Assembly: GCF_001664485.1 (NCBI RefSeq)
Contig: NZ_CP013630.1
Coordinates: 4,445,501-4,509,500, forward strand
DNA length: 64,000 nucleotides
Source of the DNA: Rhizobium sp. N324
GTDB lineage: Bacteria > Pseudomonadota > Alphaproteobacteria > Rhizobiales > Rhizobiaceae
Direction of reading: 5' to 3'
Part shown: in pieces, positions 53,816 to 63,500 of the stretch
Layout of the letters: each line of letters begins with the position of its first letter
Numbering within the stretch: the first letter of the stretch is position 1
The notes under the pieces: model-generated
The model's database searches: none
Told to the model about the DNA's origin: nothing
Seen by the model: only the letters and a program-made list of their open reading frames with translations
Translations under genes and position numbers: made by a program

Positions 53816-55354
53816 ATGGACATGCAACTCGCGCCTGCGCCGCTCGTGACGGATCCTCGTCGCCGGCTTATTCTCTTTTTCTTCCTGATGACCGCCATGT
53901 TCATGGCGACGCTGGATAATCAGATCGTTTCCACAGCGCTGCCGACGATCGTCGGCGAATTCGGCCATCTCGAGCGTTTCGGCTGGATCGGCTCGGCCTA
54001 TCTCCTGTCACTCAGCGCCGTCATGCCGCTCTATGGCAAACTCGGCGATCTCTTCGGCCGAAAATATGTGATGATGACGGCGATCATGATCTTCACCCTC
54101 GGCTCGGCGGTCTGCGGCCTCGCGGTCTCGATGAACACGCTGATCGCCGCCCGCGTGCTGCAGGGTCTCGGCGGCGGCGGCATCATGGTGTCGATCTTCG
54201 CCGTCAACGCCGATCTGTTCGAGCCGCGCGAGCGGGCGCGTTATCAGAGTTATTCCAGCCTCGTGCTGATGGCGTCGGGCGCGATCGGTCCGGTGCTCGG
54301 CGGCACGATGAGCGATCTTTTCGGCTGGCGCTCGATCTTCCTCGTCAACGTGCCGATCGGCGTCATCGTCCTCACCGGTCTCGCCTTCATGCTGCCCTAT
54401 CGCAAGCCGCATCGCCGCCCCAGGATCGATTATGCCGGCGCGCTGCTGCTAGCCCTGACGACGACCAGCATCGTGCTTGCCACCGACAGCAGCGAATTGT
54501 TCGGCGCATTGGTCTCGCCGCAAAGTATCGGCATCGTCGCCTTCGGAATCGTCTGCGCCGTCACCTGGGTGTTCGTCGAGCGCCGCGCGCCGGAGCCGAT
54601 CGTGCCGCTGGACCTCTTTCGCAATTCCACCTTCAGCCTGCTCTTAGTGATCTCGATCATGGGCGGCGCCATCGCTATCGGCATGGTCAACTATCTCGCG
54701 CTCTTTCTGCAGACAACCACCGGACTTTCGCCCTCTGCCGCCGGCCTTCTCTTCATCCTTCTGACGGGCGGCCTCGTCTGCGGATCGCTATCGGCCGGCC
54801 GCATCATCTCGAAGACCGGCCGCTACAAGCCCTTCGCCATTGCAAGCCTGACCTGCAGCGCCATCGCCTTCGCACTGATGTCGCAGATCCACGTGGGAAC
54901 GCCGATCGCTCTCATCGGCGCGATCATGATGCTGCATGGCATCGGCATCGGCCTTGCCCAGCAGGTTCCCGTCATCGGCGTCCAGAATGCAGCGCCTGCC
55001 CGCGACGTCGGCGCCGCCACCGGCTCGGTGACGCTGTCGCGCATGGGAGGCGCGTCGATCGCCATCTCCATCTATGGCGCCATCATCGCTTCCGGGCTCG
55101 GCAAGGTCGGCGTCTCGATTCCCGGTGTCGCCGATATCGAACAGCTGACGCCGAAAATGATGGCTTCCCTTCCCGAAGCAAGCCGCCGGGCCGTCGCCGA
55201 TATCTATGCGGCCGCCTTCTCGCCGCTCTTCATGACCGCCTGTGCCATTGCGCTGATCGGCCTTACCGCCGCCATCATGCTGAAGCCTGTGCAGCTACCC
55301 CGTGCCGGCGAGGCGAAGATGCCGCAACCGACGACGGCGGAAGCCGCGGAATAA
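53816..55354 (+). CDS. DHA2-family MFS multidrug exporter (14 TMS)
   Basis: 512 residues, about fourteen helices. Motif D1/A of MFS antiporters in LDNQIVSTALPTIVGEFG and GKLGDLFGRKYVM; motif C in ASGAIGPVLGGTMSDLFGWR. These mark EmrB/QacA-type proton antiporters of lipophilic drugs or metabolites. Works in the inner membrane; no membrane-fusion gene is next to it. Likely controlled by the divergent MarR protein. Confidence 0.92.
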   Translation: MDMQLAPAPLVTDPRRRLILFFFLMTAMFMATLDNQIVSTALPTIVGEFGHLERFGWIGSAYLLSLSAVMPLYGKLGDLFGRKYVMMTAIMIFTLGSAVCGLAVSMNTLIAARVLQGLGGGGIMVSIFAVNADLFEPRERARYQSYSSLVLMASGAIGPVLGGTMSDLFGWRSIFLVNVPIGVIVLTGLAFMLPYRKPHRRPRIDYAGALLLALTTTSIVLATDSSELFGALVSPQSIGIVAFGIVCAVTWVFVERRAPEPIVPLDLFRNSTFSLLLVISIMGGAIAIGMVNYLALFLQTTTGLSPSAAGLLFILLTGGLVCGSLSAGRIISKTGRYKPFAIASLTCSAIAFALMSQIHVGTPIALIGAIMMLHGIGIGLAQQVPVIGVQNAAPARDVGAATGSVTLSRMGGASIAISIYGAIIASGLGKVGVSIPGVADIEQLTPKMMASLPEASRRAVADIYAAAFSPLFMTACAIALIGLTAAIMLKPVQLPRAGEAKMPQPTTAEAAE

Positions 55355-55742
55355 CCGAATCGGACCCGCGGATACCTCATCGCAGGACGTTCCATCCGCA
55401 GAGCATGTATCGGGGATTGCAATTTTCTCGTAGGGCCGCCGCTGCCGGCTCGGTTGTTTCAATCAGCCCGTTCTTTTTCTGCGCCGCCGACAAATCTCGG
55501 CTTCGTGACGGAACTTTCGCCATAATTTCATCCGAGCGAAGGGAGGCCTCAATGCCTCGAGGCTTGCCAAAATGCAACGCCGCCACATTTAAGCAGAGTC
55601 TCGCTATGCAACCGATGCGTAAATCAGCTACAGCAAGGACTTGTATCGGCCGATTGTGCAGTGCGAGATCAGGGGTGCGCGCCCGTTGAATTCCCCTTGC
55701 CACGGTCGGTGCCAATCTGCGGCAAACCGGCAAAATAGCGAC
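55355..55742. other. 388-base intergenic region with no firmly supported gene
   Basis: Between the exporter and the M48 lipoprotein gene. No clear terminator or tRNA. One short frame with a good ribosome site (55552-55689, listed separately) is the only candidate gene. The M48 promoter should lie in the right half. Confidence 0.6.
55552..55689 (+). CDS. Possible small ORF (45 aa)
   Basis: ATG with GGGAGG five bases upstream; product MPRGLPKCNAATFKQS and onward, Arg/Ser-rich, with no recognisable family. The amino-acid composition is like a shadow frame, so the ribosome site is the only support. Confidence 0.2.
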   Translation: MPRGLPKCNAATFKQSLAMQPMRKSATARTCIGRLCSARSGVRAR

Positions 55743-57287
55743 ATGATGCGGAGAACCAGACTGGACAGCTTGACGACGTGGAAATCGCCCGCGCTTTCCA
55801 GTGATGCCGTCTCCGCGCCGTGGCGCATCGCGCGCCGCCTGATGCTGCTTTCGGCCGTCGCAATGGCGCTGAATGGCTGTCAAACGCTGATCGAGCAATC
55901 CTACCAGCCGAGCGTCTCGCCGTCTTCCAATCCGCAGATCGTCGACGAGGTGCAGAAGAACGACCCGCGCGCGGCGATGGGCGCCCGCGAACATCCGCGC
56001 ATCGTGGCAAGCTACGGCGGCGAATACAAGGACGCCAAGACCGAGCGCCTGGTCGCCCGCATCGCCGGCGCGCTGACGGCGGTGTCGGAAAATCCGAGCC
56101 AGTCCTACCGCATCACCATCCTGAATTCACCGGCGATCAACGCCTTTGCGCTGCCGGGCGGTTATCTCTACGTCACCCGCGGCCTGCTTGCCCTTGCCAA
56201 CGATGCCTCCGAGGTCGCCGCTGTGCTGTCGCACGAGATGGGCCACGTGACGGCGAACCACGGCATCGAGCGGCAGAAGCGCGAAGAGGCCGAGGTCATC
56301 GCCAGCCGCGTCGTCGCCGAGGTCCTTTCCAGCGATATCGCCGGCAAGCAGGCGCTGGCCCGCGGCAAGCTGCGGCTCGCCGCCTTCTCGCGCCAGCAGG
56401 AGCTGCAGGCCGATGTCATCGGCGTGCGCATGCTCGGCGAAGCCGGCTACGACCCCTATGCCGCGGCCCGTTTCCTCGATTCCATGGCGGCCTACAGCCG
56501 CTTCATGTCGGTCGATCCCGAAGCCGACCAGAGCCTCGACTTCCTGTCGAGCCATCCGAATTCGGCGCAGCGCATCGAGCTTGCCCGCACCCATGCGCGC
56601 GCCTTCGGCCAGGAAGGTTCGGTCGGTGACAAGGGTCGCGACTATTATCTCGACGGCATAGACGGCCTGCTCTACGGCGACAGTCCTGAGGAAGGCTATG
56701 TGCGCGGCCAGACCTTCCTGCATGGCGGCCTCGGCATCCGCTTCGACGTGCCGCCCGACTTCCACATCGACAACAAGGTCGAAGCGGTGATGGCGACCGG
56801 CCCGAACGACATCGCCGTCCGCTTCGACGGCGTCGCCGACAATCAGAACCAGAGCCTGACCAACTATATCTCCAGCGGCTGGGTGACCGGTCTCGACCCG
56901 TCGACCATCCAGCCGGTCACCATCAACGGCATGGAAGCGGCCACCGCGCGCGCAAGCGCCGACCGCTGGGATTTCGACGTCACCGTCATCCGCAACAATT
57001 CGCAGATCTTCCGCTTCCTGACCGCCGTGCCGAAAGGCAGCGACGCGCTCGAGCCGACGGCCAATGTCCTGCGCGCGAGTTTCCGGCGCATGACGCCGGC
57101 AGAAGCAGCCTCGCTGAAACCGCTGCGCATCCGCGTCGTCACCGTCCGGCCGGGCGAAAACATCTCGACGCTCGCCGCCCGTATGATGGGCACCGACCGC
57201 AAGCTCGATCTCTTCAAGCTCATCAATGCCCTGCCCACCGGCGCAGCCGTTTCGCCAGGCGATCGCGTCAAGATCATCGCCGAATAA
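55743..57287 (+). CDS. M48-family zinc protease lipoprotein with LysM-type C-terminus (BepA-like)
   Basis: 514 residues from ATG 55743; upstream in-frame codons are not supported. Lipoprotein signal with lipobox LNGC at about residues 53-56, unusually far from the start. Protease domain: LSHEMGHVTANHG (HExxH zinc motif) and downstream zinc Glu in QQELQADVIG. After a long middle region (RFDVPPDFHIDNK) comes a C-terminal LysM-like segment (VRPGENISTLAARMMG, VSPGDRVKIIAE). A periplasmic, outer-membrane-anchored quality-control protease for outer-membrane proteins is the likely role. Confidence 0.87.
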   Translation: MMRRTRLDSLTTWKSPALSSDAVSAPWRIARRLMLLSAVAMALNGCQTLIEQSYQPSVSPSSNPQIVDEVQKNDPRAAMGAREHPRIVASYGGEYKDAKTERLVARIAGALTAVSENPSQSYRITILNSPAINAFALPGGYLYVTRGLLALANDASEVAAVLSHEMGHVTANHGIERQKREEAEVIASRVVAEVLSSDIAGKQALARGKLRLAAFSRQQELQADVIGVRMLGEAGYDPYAAARFLDSMAAYSRFMSVDPEADQSLDFLSSHPNSAQRIELARTHARAFGQEGSVGDKGRDYYLDGIDGLLYGDSPEEGYVRGQTFLHGGLGIRFDVPPDFHIDNKVEAVMATGPNDIAVRFDGVADNQNQSLTNYISSGWVTGLDPSTIQPVTINGMEAATARASADRWDFDVTVIRNNSQIFRFLTAVPKGSDALEPTANVLRASFRRMTPAEAASLKPLRIRVVTVRPGENISTLAARMMGTDRKLDLFKLINALPTGAAVSPGDRVKIIAE

Positions 57288-57308
57288 AAAAACCCGGCTT
57301 ACGCCGGG
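57286..57308 (-). terminator. Terminator of rpoH2
   Basis: Leftward: CCCGGC-GTAA-GCCGGG followed by seven T. It overlaps the stop of the convergent M48 gene. The core is the same as the carD terminator 1.3 kb away. Confidence 0.85.
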
Positions 57309-57386
57309 CGAGTCAGTGCTGCTGGAGGGAATGAGTTTTACCGCGCCGTGCGTCTCTCGACGCGTTACGGGCGCCGTAGCGCTTGT

Positions 57387-58250
57387 CTAAGCGTAGGCCG
57401 CCATGTGCGGATCGGCGCTGACCAGCGCGCTGCGGAGCTTCTCCATTGCCCGGCTTTCGATCTGCCGCACACGCTCCTTGGAAATACCGAGATCGGCACC
57501 GAGTTCTTCGAGCGTGGCGCCGTCTTCGGCCAGACGCCGGGCGCTGATGATCTTCATCTCGCGTTCGTTGAGATGTTTCAGCGCCGAGGCGAGCCAGACG
57601 CGGCGGCGCTCGCCGTCGATCATGTTGGAAACTTGCTCGTCCGGCAGGGGATCATCGCTGACGAGGAAATCCATCTTCTCCGCGCTCTCGGCATCGCCGG
57701 AGACCGAAGGCGCCTGCAGCGAGGCGTCGTTGCCGGAAAGCCTGGCATCCATCGTCTGCACGTCGGCGAGGCTGACGCCGAGCGCGGCGGCGATTTCCTG
57801 GTGAATGGACTGCAGTGTCAGTTGCGTGTCGCCCTTGGCGAGCTTGGCGCGCAGACGGCGCAGATTGAAGAACAGCGCCTTCTGTGCCGAACTCGTGCCG
57901 CCGCGCACGATCGACCAGTTGCGCAGGATATAATCCTGGATCGACGCCCTGATCCACCAGCTTGCATACGTGGAAAAGCGCACGTCGCGTTCCGGCTCGA
58001 AGCGGGCGGCCGCCTCCAGAAGGCCGACATAGCCCTCCTGCACGAGATCGCTCATCGGCAGGCCGAAATTGCGGAACTTGCCCGCCATGGATATGACGAG
58101 CCGCATATGAGCCATGGCGATCTGGTTGCGCGCGCCGCGATCGTCATGATCCTTCCAGCGGATGGCGAGATCGTGTTCTTCCTGACGGGCGAGATAGGGG
58201 GCGGCCATCGCGATCTTGATCATGCGCCGGTCTGCAGACATGTTCTTCAT
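57387..58250 (-). CDS. rpoH2: RNA polymerase sigma-32-type factor RpoH (RpoH2 group)
   Basis: 287 residues. Region 2 has LVISMAGKFRNFGLPMSDLVQEGYVGL and FSTYASWWIRASIQDYILRN; the RpoH box is QKALFFNLRR; region 4.2 has EELGADLGISKERVRQIESRAM. Compared with RpoH1, rhizobial RpoH2 serves the general and oxidative/osmotic stress response; I choose RpoH2 from the divergent RpoH-box flank and context, with moderate certainty over the paralogue number. GGAG lies six bases before ATG. Confidence 0.9.
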   Translation of the reverse strand: MKNMSADRRMIKIAMAAPYLARQEEHDLAIRWKDHDDRGARNQIAMAHMRLVISMAGKFRNFGLPMSDLVQEGYVGLLEAAARFEPERDVRFSTYASWWIRASIQDYILRNWSIVRGGTSSAQKALFFNLRRLRAKLAKGDTQLTLQSIHQEIAAALGVSLADVQTMDARLSGNDASLQAPSVSGDAESAEKMDFLVSDDPLPDEQVSNMIDGERRRVWLASALKHLNEREMKIISARRLAEDGATLEELGADLGISKERVRQIESRAMEKLRSALVSADPHMAAYA

Positions 58251-58348
58251 TTCGATCTCCTGAAACAGGCCTCTCGCCCTAAATGAACAATAAAACGCGC
58301 CTTCCGGAACATCGCTGTCCGGACTGAATGGGGTTCTGAATGCATGAA

Positions 58349-58387
58349 GGCCTCGCCCCTGGACTTTTCAGGGGGAGGCCCTATTTT
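58349..58387 (+). terminator. Orphan rightward intrinsic terminator (possible sRNA end)
   Basis: GGCCTC(G)CCCCTG, nine-base region, CAGGGGGAGGCC, then CTATTTTT. Strong stem with a T-run on the + strand, but no rightward gene ends here: rpoH2 starts 100 bases to the left and goes left. A short rightward RNA initiated in 58251-58340 is the simplest explanation. Confidence 0.5.
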
Positions 58388-58390
58388 TCA

Positions 58391-58462
58391 TCATGGGCCG
58401 TTGAGACGGCCGGGCTGGACCTGTTTCTTCACCTTGCCGGATGGGCAATATTGAAAAGGCAT
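58391..58462 (-). CDS. Possible 23-residue small protein
   Basis: ATG preceded by GAGGAG at seven bases; product MPFQYCPSGKVKKQVQPGRL plus three residues, ending at TGA just before the hairpin. Basic, one cysteine. The ribosome site is better than for most real genes here. No family known to me. Confidence 0.4.
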   Translation of the reverse strand: MPFQYCPSGKVKKQVQPGRLNGP

Positions 58463-58580
58463 GATCCGCTCCTCATCGAACATTGACGGAATGGCAGTTC
58501 GCCCGTCGAGGCCCATCGCGCCCCGCGAGCAGTCCGCAGTTACGTGTGTTAAACGCGGCAGTCGGGAAAAAGTTCCAATA

Positions 58581-58608
58581 AAAAAACCCGGCTTGCGCCG
58601 GGTTTTTT
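58581..58608 (-). terminator. Terminator of carD
   Basis: CCCGGC-TTGC-GCCGGG flanked by six A and six T; symmetric, so it would function in both directions. Starts 23 bases after the carD stop. Confidence 0.9.
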
Positions 58609-58631
58609 GATCGGGAAAAAACTGAAGCGCC

Positions 58632-59204
58632 TTAGGCGGCTTCGTCCTGCGAATCGTCTTCTTCGATCGCCTTGCCGCGCTTCGGACCCTTGTTGAGATT
58701 GGTCTCGACGAGGCGAACGGCTTCGGTTTCCGACATCTTGTTGACGGCGGCGATCTCGCGCGCCATGCGGTCGAGCGCAGCCTCATAAAGCTGGCGCTCG
58801 GAATAGGACTGCTCGGGCTGGTTCTCGGCACGATAGAGATCACGCACGACTTCAGCGATCGAAATCAGGTCGCCGGAATTGATCTTGGCATCATATTCCT
58901 GAGCGCGGCGGGACCACATGGTGCGCTTGACGCGCGCCTTGCCCTGCACGACCTTCAATGCACGCTCGACGAAATCCGTTTCCGAAAGCTTGCGCATGCC
59001 GATGCTCATCGCCTTGGCGACCGGAACCTTCAGACGCATCTTGTCCTTTTCGAAATCGATAACGAAAAGTTCAAGCTTCATGCCGGCAACTTCTTGCTCT
59101 TCGATTGCGGTGATGGTACCGACGCCGTGAGCGGGGTAGACGATCGATTCACCGGTCTTGAAGCCATGGCGAGCTGTGGAAGGCTTTTTCTGCTGAGTCG
59201 TCAT
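58632..59204 (-). CDS. carD: CarD-family transcriptional regulator
   Basis: 190 residues. N-terminal RNAP-interacting Tudor-like domain (GFKTGESIVYPAHGVGTITAIEEQEVAG, FVIDFEKDKMRLKVPV) and C-terminal helical DNA-binding domain (RRAQEYDAKINSGDLISIAEVVRDLYR). Binds RNA polymerase beta subunit and stabilises open complexes, especially at rRNA promoters. The frame is open to a TTG three codons upstream; the ATG is preferred. Monocistronic with its own terminator. Confidence 0.93.
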   Translation of the reverse strand: MTTQQKKPSTARHGFKTGESIVYPAHGVGTITAIEEQEVAGMKLELFVIDFEKDKMRLKVPVAKAMSIGMRKLSETDFVERALKVVQGKARVKRTMWSRRAQEYDAKINSGDLISIAEVVRDLYRAENQPEQSYSERQLYEAALDRMAREIAAVNKMSETEAVRLVETNLNKGPKRGKAIEEDDSQDEAA

Positions 59205-59598
59205 TCTATTCAAAAACTCCCTGTTACGCTTCCGGCGGCGGCCGGAGCCGGGTCAGTCAGGCCCGGGTGAGACGGTAGTATCCGTCGGGTGACTTCACTC
59301 TGGTCCCATCGGTCAAAAGCAAAGAACTTCTTGCGCACGATCTTGGGACCCGGCGCTCAAAGCGTTGATATGTCACGGAAACCGCGTACGGATTTGTTTT
59401 GCTTTCGTGATGGTTTTGGGCATGCGTCATGCCACAAATGGAACAGTATGCAAAACCTATCATAAAAATATGAGGAAATCAATAATTTGCTTCACTTGAG
59501 TCATGCGGGCAACACATGTCACCCATATGCCTCACGCAGCTTTTAAACCGTTTTGCCCCGCAGCCGCCCAAATCCGGCAACCGAATTCAGGCACCGCC
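59205..59598. other. 394-base intergenic region between carD and fdxA
   Basis: Upstream region of carD (leftward) and downstream of fdxA. Contains a 68-codon open frame (59257-59463, reverse) without ribosome site or family features, which I regard as non-coding. AT-rich around 59455-59515, where the carD promoter is expected. No fdxA terminator hairpin is obvious. Confidence 0.6.
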
Positions 59599-59937
59599 TC
59601 AGTCGCCGGAACCGGGTTTCTCGGAGAAATATTTCTCGAACTTTCCGGTCTCGCCGTCCATTTCCTTCGCCTCGGGCAAAGGGTCCTTCTTGACCGTGAT
59701 ATTCGGCCAGATGGTGGCATATTCGGTATTGATCTTCAGCCATTTGTCGAGGCCCGGTTCGGTATCGGGCTTGATCGCCTCGGCGGGACATTCCGGCTCG
59801 CAGACGCCGCAATCGATGCATTCGTCAGGATGGATGACGAGGAAGTTCTCGCCCTCATAGAAGCAGTCGACAGGGCAGACTTCCACGCAGTCGGTGTATT
59901 TGCACTTGATGCAATTGTCGGTCACGACATAGGTCAT
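59599..59937 (-). CDS. fdxA: 7Fe ferredoxin FdxA
   Basis: 112 residues. Starts [22 protein letters not shown] with the 3Fe-4S ligands, then [12 protein letters not shown] with the 4Fe-4S ligands, and the long C-terminal extension of the FdxA (Azotobacter FdI) group. GGAG six bases before ATG; 13 more upstream codons are open but unsupported. Soluble low-potential electron carrier. Downstream of the helicase-S4 pair in the same direction. Confidence 0.95.
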   Translation of the reverse strand: MTYVVTDNCIKCKYTDCVEVCPVDCFYEGENFLVIHPDECIDCGVCEPECPAEAIKPDTEPGLDKWLKINTEYATIWPNITVKKDPLPEAKEMDGETGKFEKYFSEKPGSGD

Positions 59938-60131
59938 GAAGAACTCCAGGATTCCATGCGGATGGGGGCCGGGCAACCTGGAACGTCGCGCCTATCCCTG
60001 TGCCGGAGGAAAAGCGTGGGCAGGCTTGGGAGGCAAGCACGCTTCCGGCAGGTTGTCAGTGACGTATCGGCTTTAACGCCGGATTTCAAGGACAAACGAT
60101 CTGCAAAAGCCGCCGCCGCGGGCAGAGTTTT

Positions 60132-60536
60132 CTAATCCTCGTCCGACATCAGCCTATCGATTGCGCGTCGTTCCTTTTTGGTCGGACGGCCGGCGCCGGT
60201 CGCCCGGATCGCCTGCTCGTAGGGGGTGAGGCGTTTTGCCTCATCGGGCGGCGGCGACAGGTCCTCGTAGAGCAGGCGGGCCTCCTCGTAGGGGCCGCGC
60301 CGCTCGCCGGCCAGGCGCATGATGAGAACGACATCGCGCCGCTCCAGCGTCAGCTCGATCCGGTCGCCCGGCTTGACCATCTGGCTCGGATGATTGCAAC
60401 GCTCGCCGTTGATGCGCACATGGCCCGACTGGATATGGCTCTGCGCCAATGAGCGCGACTTCACCATGCGCGCGAAGAACAGCCATTTGTCGATGCGCTG
60501 GCGCGAACCGCTTGTCGGCTGTGTCTCCCCGCTCAT
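60132..60536 (-). CDS. S4-domain RNA-binding protein (Hsp15/HslR-like)
   Basis: 134 residues. S4 domain QRIDKWLFFARMVKSRSLAQSHIQSGHVRING with VKPGDRIELTLERR; then a variable tail rich in Arg/Lys and Glu (TKKERRAIDRLMSDED). Hsp15 binds the 50S subunit carrying a stalled nascent chain under heat stress. Starts two bases after the helicase stop, so part of one transcript. Confidence 0.88.
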   Translation of the reverse strand: MSGETQPTSGSRQRIDKWLFFARMVKSRSLAQSHIQSGHVRINGERCNHPSQMVKPGDRIELTLERRDVVLIMRLAGERRGPYEEARLLYEDLSPPPDEAKRLTPYEQAIRATGAGRPTKKERRAIDRLMSDED

Positions 60537-60538
60537 GA

Positions 60539-63500
60539 TTACTTCTTCATCTGCTCCTTGAGAGCCGCGAGCTTGGCGAAGGGTGAATCCGGATCGATCG
60601 GCTTCTCCTTGCGCGGCGGCTTGGCCTCGAAGCGCAGCGGCTGCGAACCGCCGCGGTTGTTGTTGCGATCGTTGCGGTCATTTCGCTCGCCGCGATCCTT
60701 GCGATCCTGCCGGTCGCCGCGCGGCTGGTCGCCCCGTGGCTGGTTGTTGCGGTCGCTTCTTGTCTGCTGCGGCCGCCCGCCATCGCGGCCGCCGCCGTCC
60801 TTGCCGCGGTTGTGACGATTGTTGTCGCGCCCTTCCCCGCCGCGATTACCTTCGCCGCCTTCACCGCCGCCCGGCCGGCGATTGCGCTCGCCGCGGTCCT
60901 GGTTCTGACCGCGTTCCTGGCCCTGGCCGCCACGGCGATCGCCGTGCCCACCGCGCGCCTGGCGCTGATTGTCGTTGCGGCCGCCGAGACGCCACAGAAG
61001 AACCGGCTTCGGTTCCGCCGGCTCGCCGGCTTCCCCGGAAGCGGATGCCTCAGGCGTCGATGCCGTCTCCGTGGGAGCGGAAGCGTCATCCGGAGCGGAT
61101 GCCTCGATCGCTTGATCAGGAGCGGCGGTTTCGGTCGCCACCGGCGTGTCGACATCAACCGAAGCCGCCTCGGTTGCGGAGGGCTCGGCAGCCGTCTCTT
61201 CCGCCGCGCCGTCGGCATCGTCGTGATCGGCCTTTTCGGCCGTCTCGTCGGCAGGCGTTTCCGCGGTGGCAGTCGGCCCCGAGGCCGCATCCTGCGTTGC
61301 AAGATGTGCCGATGCTTCTTCCGCCTTCACCGCATCGGCGCGATAGCCGAGACCCTTGAGGATTTCTTCCATGTCCTCGAGCGTGGCGCCGAGGATCGAC
61401 AGCATCGCCGTCGTCGTCGTGAAGCGGCGGCCGTCATAGGCGCCCTCCGGGCGGTTTGCCTGACCTGGCTTCCACTGCAGCAGCGGCCGTATGATATCGG
61501 CAAGCCGTTCGAGGATGTCGATGCGCACGGCGCGCTTGCCGAGGAAGCGGAAGCCGGCGAGCTTGTAGAACATCCGCTCGAAACTCGGATCGGTGACGAC
61601 GGAGGTGCGGCCGGCGGCAAGCACCGGAATGAGATCGCCGTAGCCCGGCTTGTCCAGACCGTCGTTCTTCAGCGCCCAGAGCAGCGTGATGAGCTCGGCC
61701 GGCGCCGGCTTCAGAAGTGCCGGGACGAAGATATGGTAGGCGCCGAAACGCACGCCGTAGCGGCGCATCGAGGCGCGCGCCTCCTGGTCGAGCGATTTGA
61801 CCTCCTCGGTCACGTCGCGGCGGAACAGCACGCCGAGATTCTCGACGAGCTGGAAGGCCAGCCCCTTGGCCAGACCCTGCAGGTCCTCGGCGCGCGACAG
61901 ATCGTCGAGCGGCTTCAGCACCGTGCTGATATGATGATTGACGAAGCGCTCGACACGGGCGGCGACATGATCGCGGGCATTGCCCGTCAACTGTTCGTCA
62001 GCCAGCAGAATCACGCGCGGACGCATGACGTGCTCGCTGCCCGAAAGCCGCGCCACCGGGTCGCCGATCCAACGGATCAACCCGTCCGAGCCGATTGCCA
62101 GGTCGCTGTTGCCGGCGGCGTGGATTCGCGCCGCACGGGCCTCGAATTCGAGCGCAAGCGCTTTTTGCGACGCAGCCTGAACCGCCTTGGCATCCGGTCC
62201 GTCCGTTCCCGCCACCGGCGTGAAACGGAATCCGCTCAATTGCCCTACATGATGTCCTTCAACGAAGACATCGCCATTCACACTGATTTCAGCTTCCAGC
62301 ATCGCATTCTCTCTCAGGCGCTTCATGAGCACAGATGTCCTGCGATCAACAAAGCGTTTCGTCAACCTTTCATGTAACGCGTCGGACAATCGATCTTCGA
62401 TTTCCCGCGTCTTTTCCTGCCAGTGTGTCGGATCGGCAAGCCAACCAGGCCGATTCGAAACATAGGTCCAGGTTCTTATCTGCGCGATTCGCGCCGAAAG
62501 CGTGTCAATTTCCCCATCTGTCCGATCGGAGCGATGAACCTGCTCCGCAAGAAATTGCTCATTTACCGTGCCATAGCGGACGAGATCGGAAAAGAGGGTC
62601 GAGATAAGATCGGCATGTTGTGCCGGGGTGATACGCCGATAGTCGGGAAGCGCGCAAGCCTCCCACAGTTTTTCGACGCGGGCCGGCCTGTCGGCAAGGT
62701 CGATGACCTCGGGATAACGCGAAAGCTGTTCCAGCGCCTGCTGGTCGACCGCAGGCAGCGCCCGCGTCAACCCCGGCACGCGCGGCCCCGCCTCGAGGCT
62801 TATCCGCAAGGATTGAATCGAGGAGAAGTCCATCTCGGTCGTGCGCCACTGCAAAACTTTGACGTTGTCGAATTCGTGCCCCTCGATGCGCTGCACCAGC
62901 TCCTCGTCGAAGGGTGAGACCTGCCCGGTGACGCCGAAGGTACCGTCGCGCACGTGCCGCCCGGCGCGCCCGGCAATCTGGCCGAGTTCTCCCGGATTGA
63001 GATTGCGGAACTGGTAGCCGTCGAATTTCCGGTCCTGGGCGAAGGCGACGTGATCGACATCGAGGTTGAGACCCATGCCGATCGCATCGGTCGCCACCAG
63101 ATATTCGACATCGCCAGCCTGATAAAGCGCCACCTGCGCATTGCGGGTGCGCGGGCTGAGCGCGCCGAGCACCACAGCCGCGCCGCCGCGCTGCCGGCGG
63201 ATAAGCTCGGCGATGGCATAGACCTCGTCGGCCGAGAAGGCGACGATGGCCGAGCGCTGCGGCAGCCGGGTGATCTTCTTCTGCCCGGCATAGAAAAGAT
63301 GCGAAAGCCGCGGCCGCTCGACGATCGTGATGCCGGGCAGGAGCTGCTGCAGGATCGGCTGCATCGTCGCAGCACCAAGCAGCAGCGTTTCCTCGCGGCC
63401 GCGAAGATGCAGGATCCGGTCGGTAAAGATATGGCCTCGCTCGAGATCGCCGGCGAGTTGCACCTCGTCGATCGCGACGAAGGCGGCCTTGGTCTCGCGC

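Noticed and set aside
59257..59463. 68-codon reverse ORF upstream of carD
   Set aside because: No Shine-Dalgarno, no family resemblance, and it covers the expected carD promoter.
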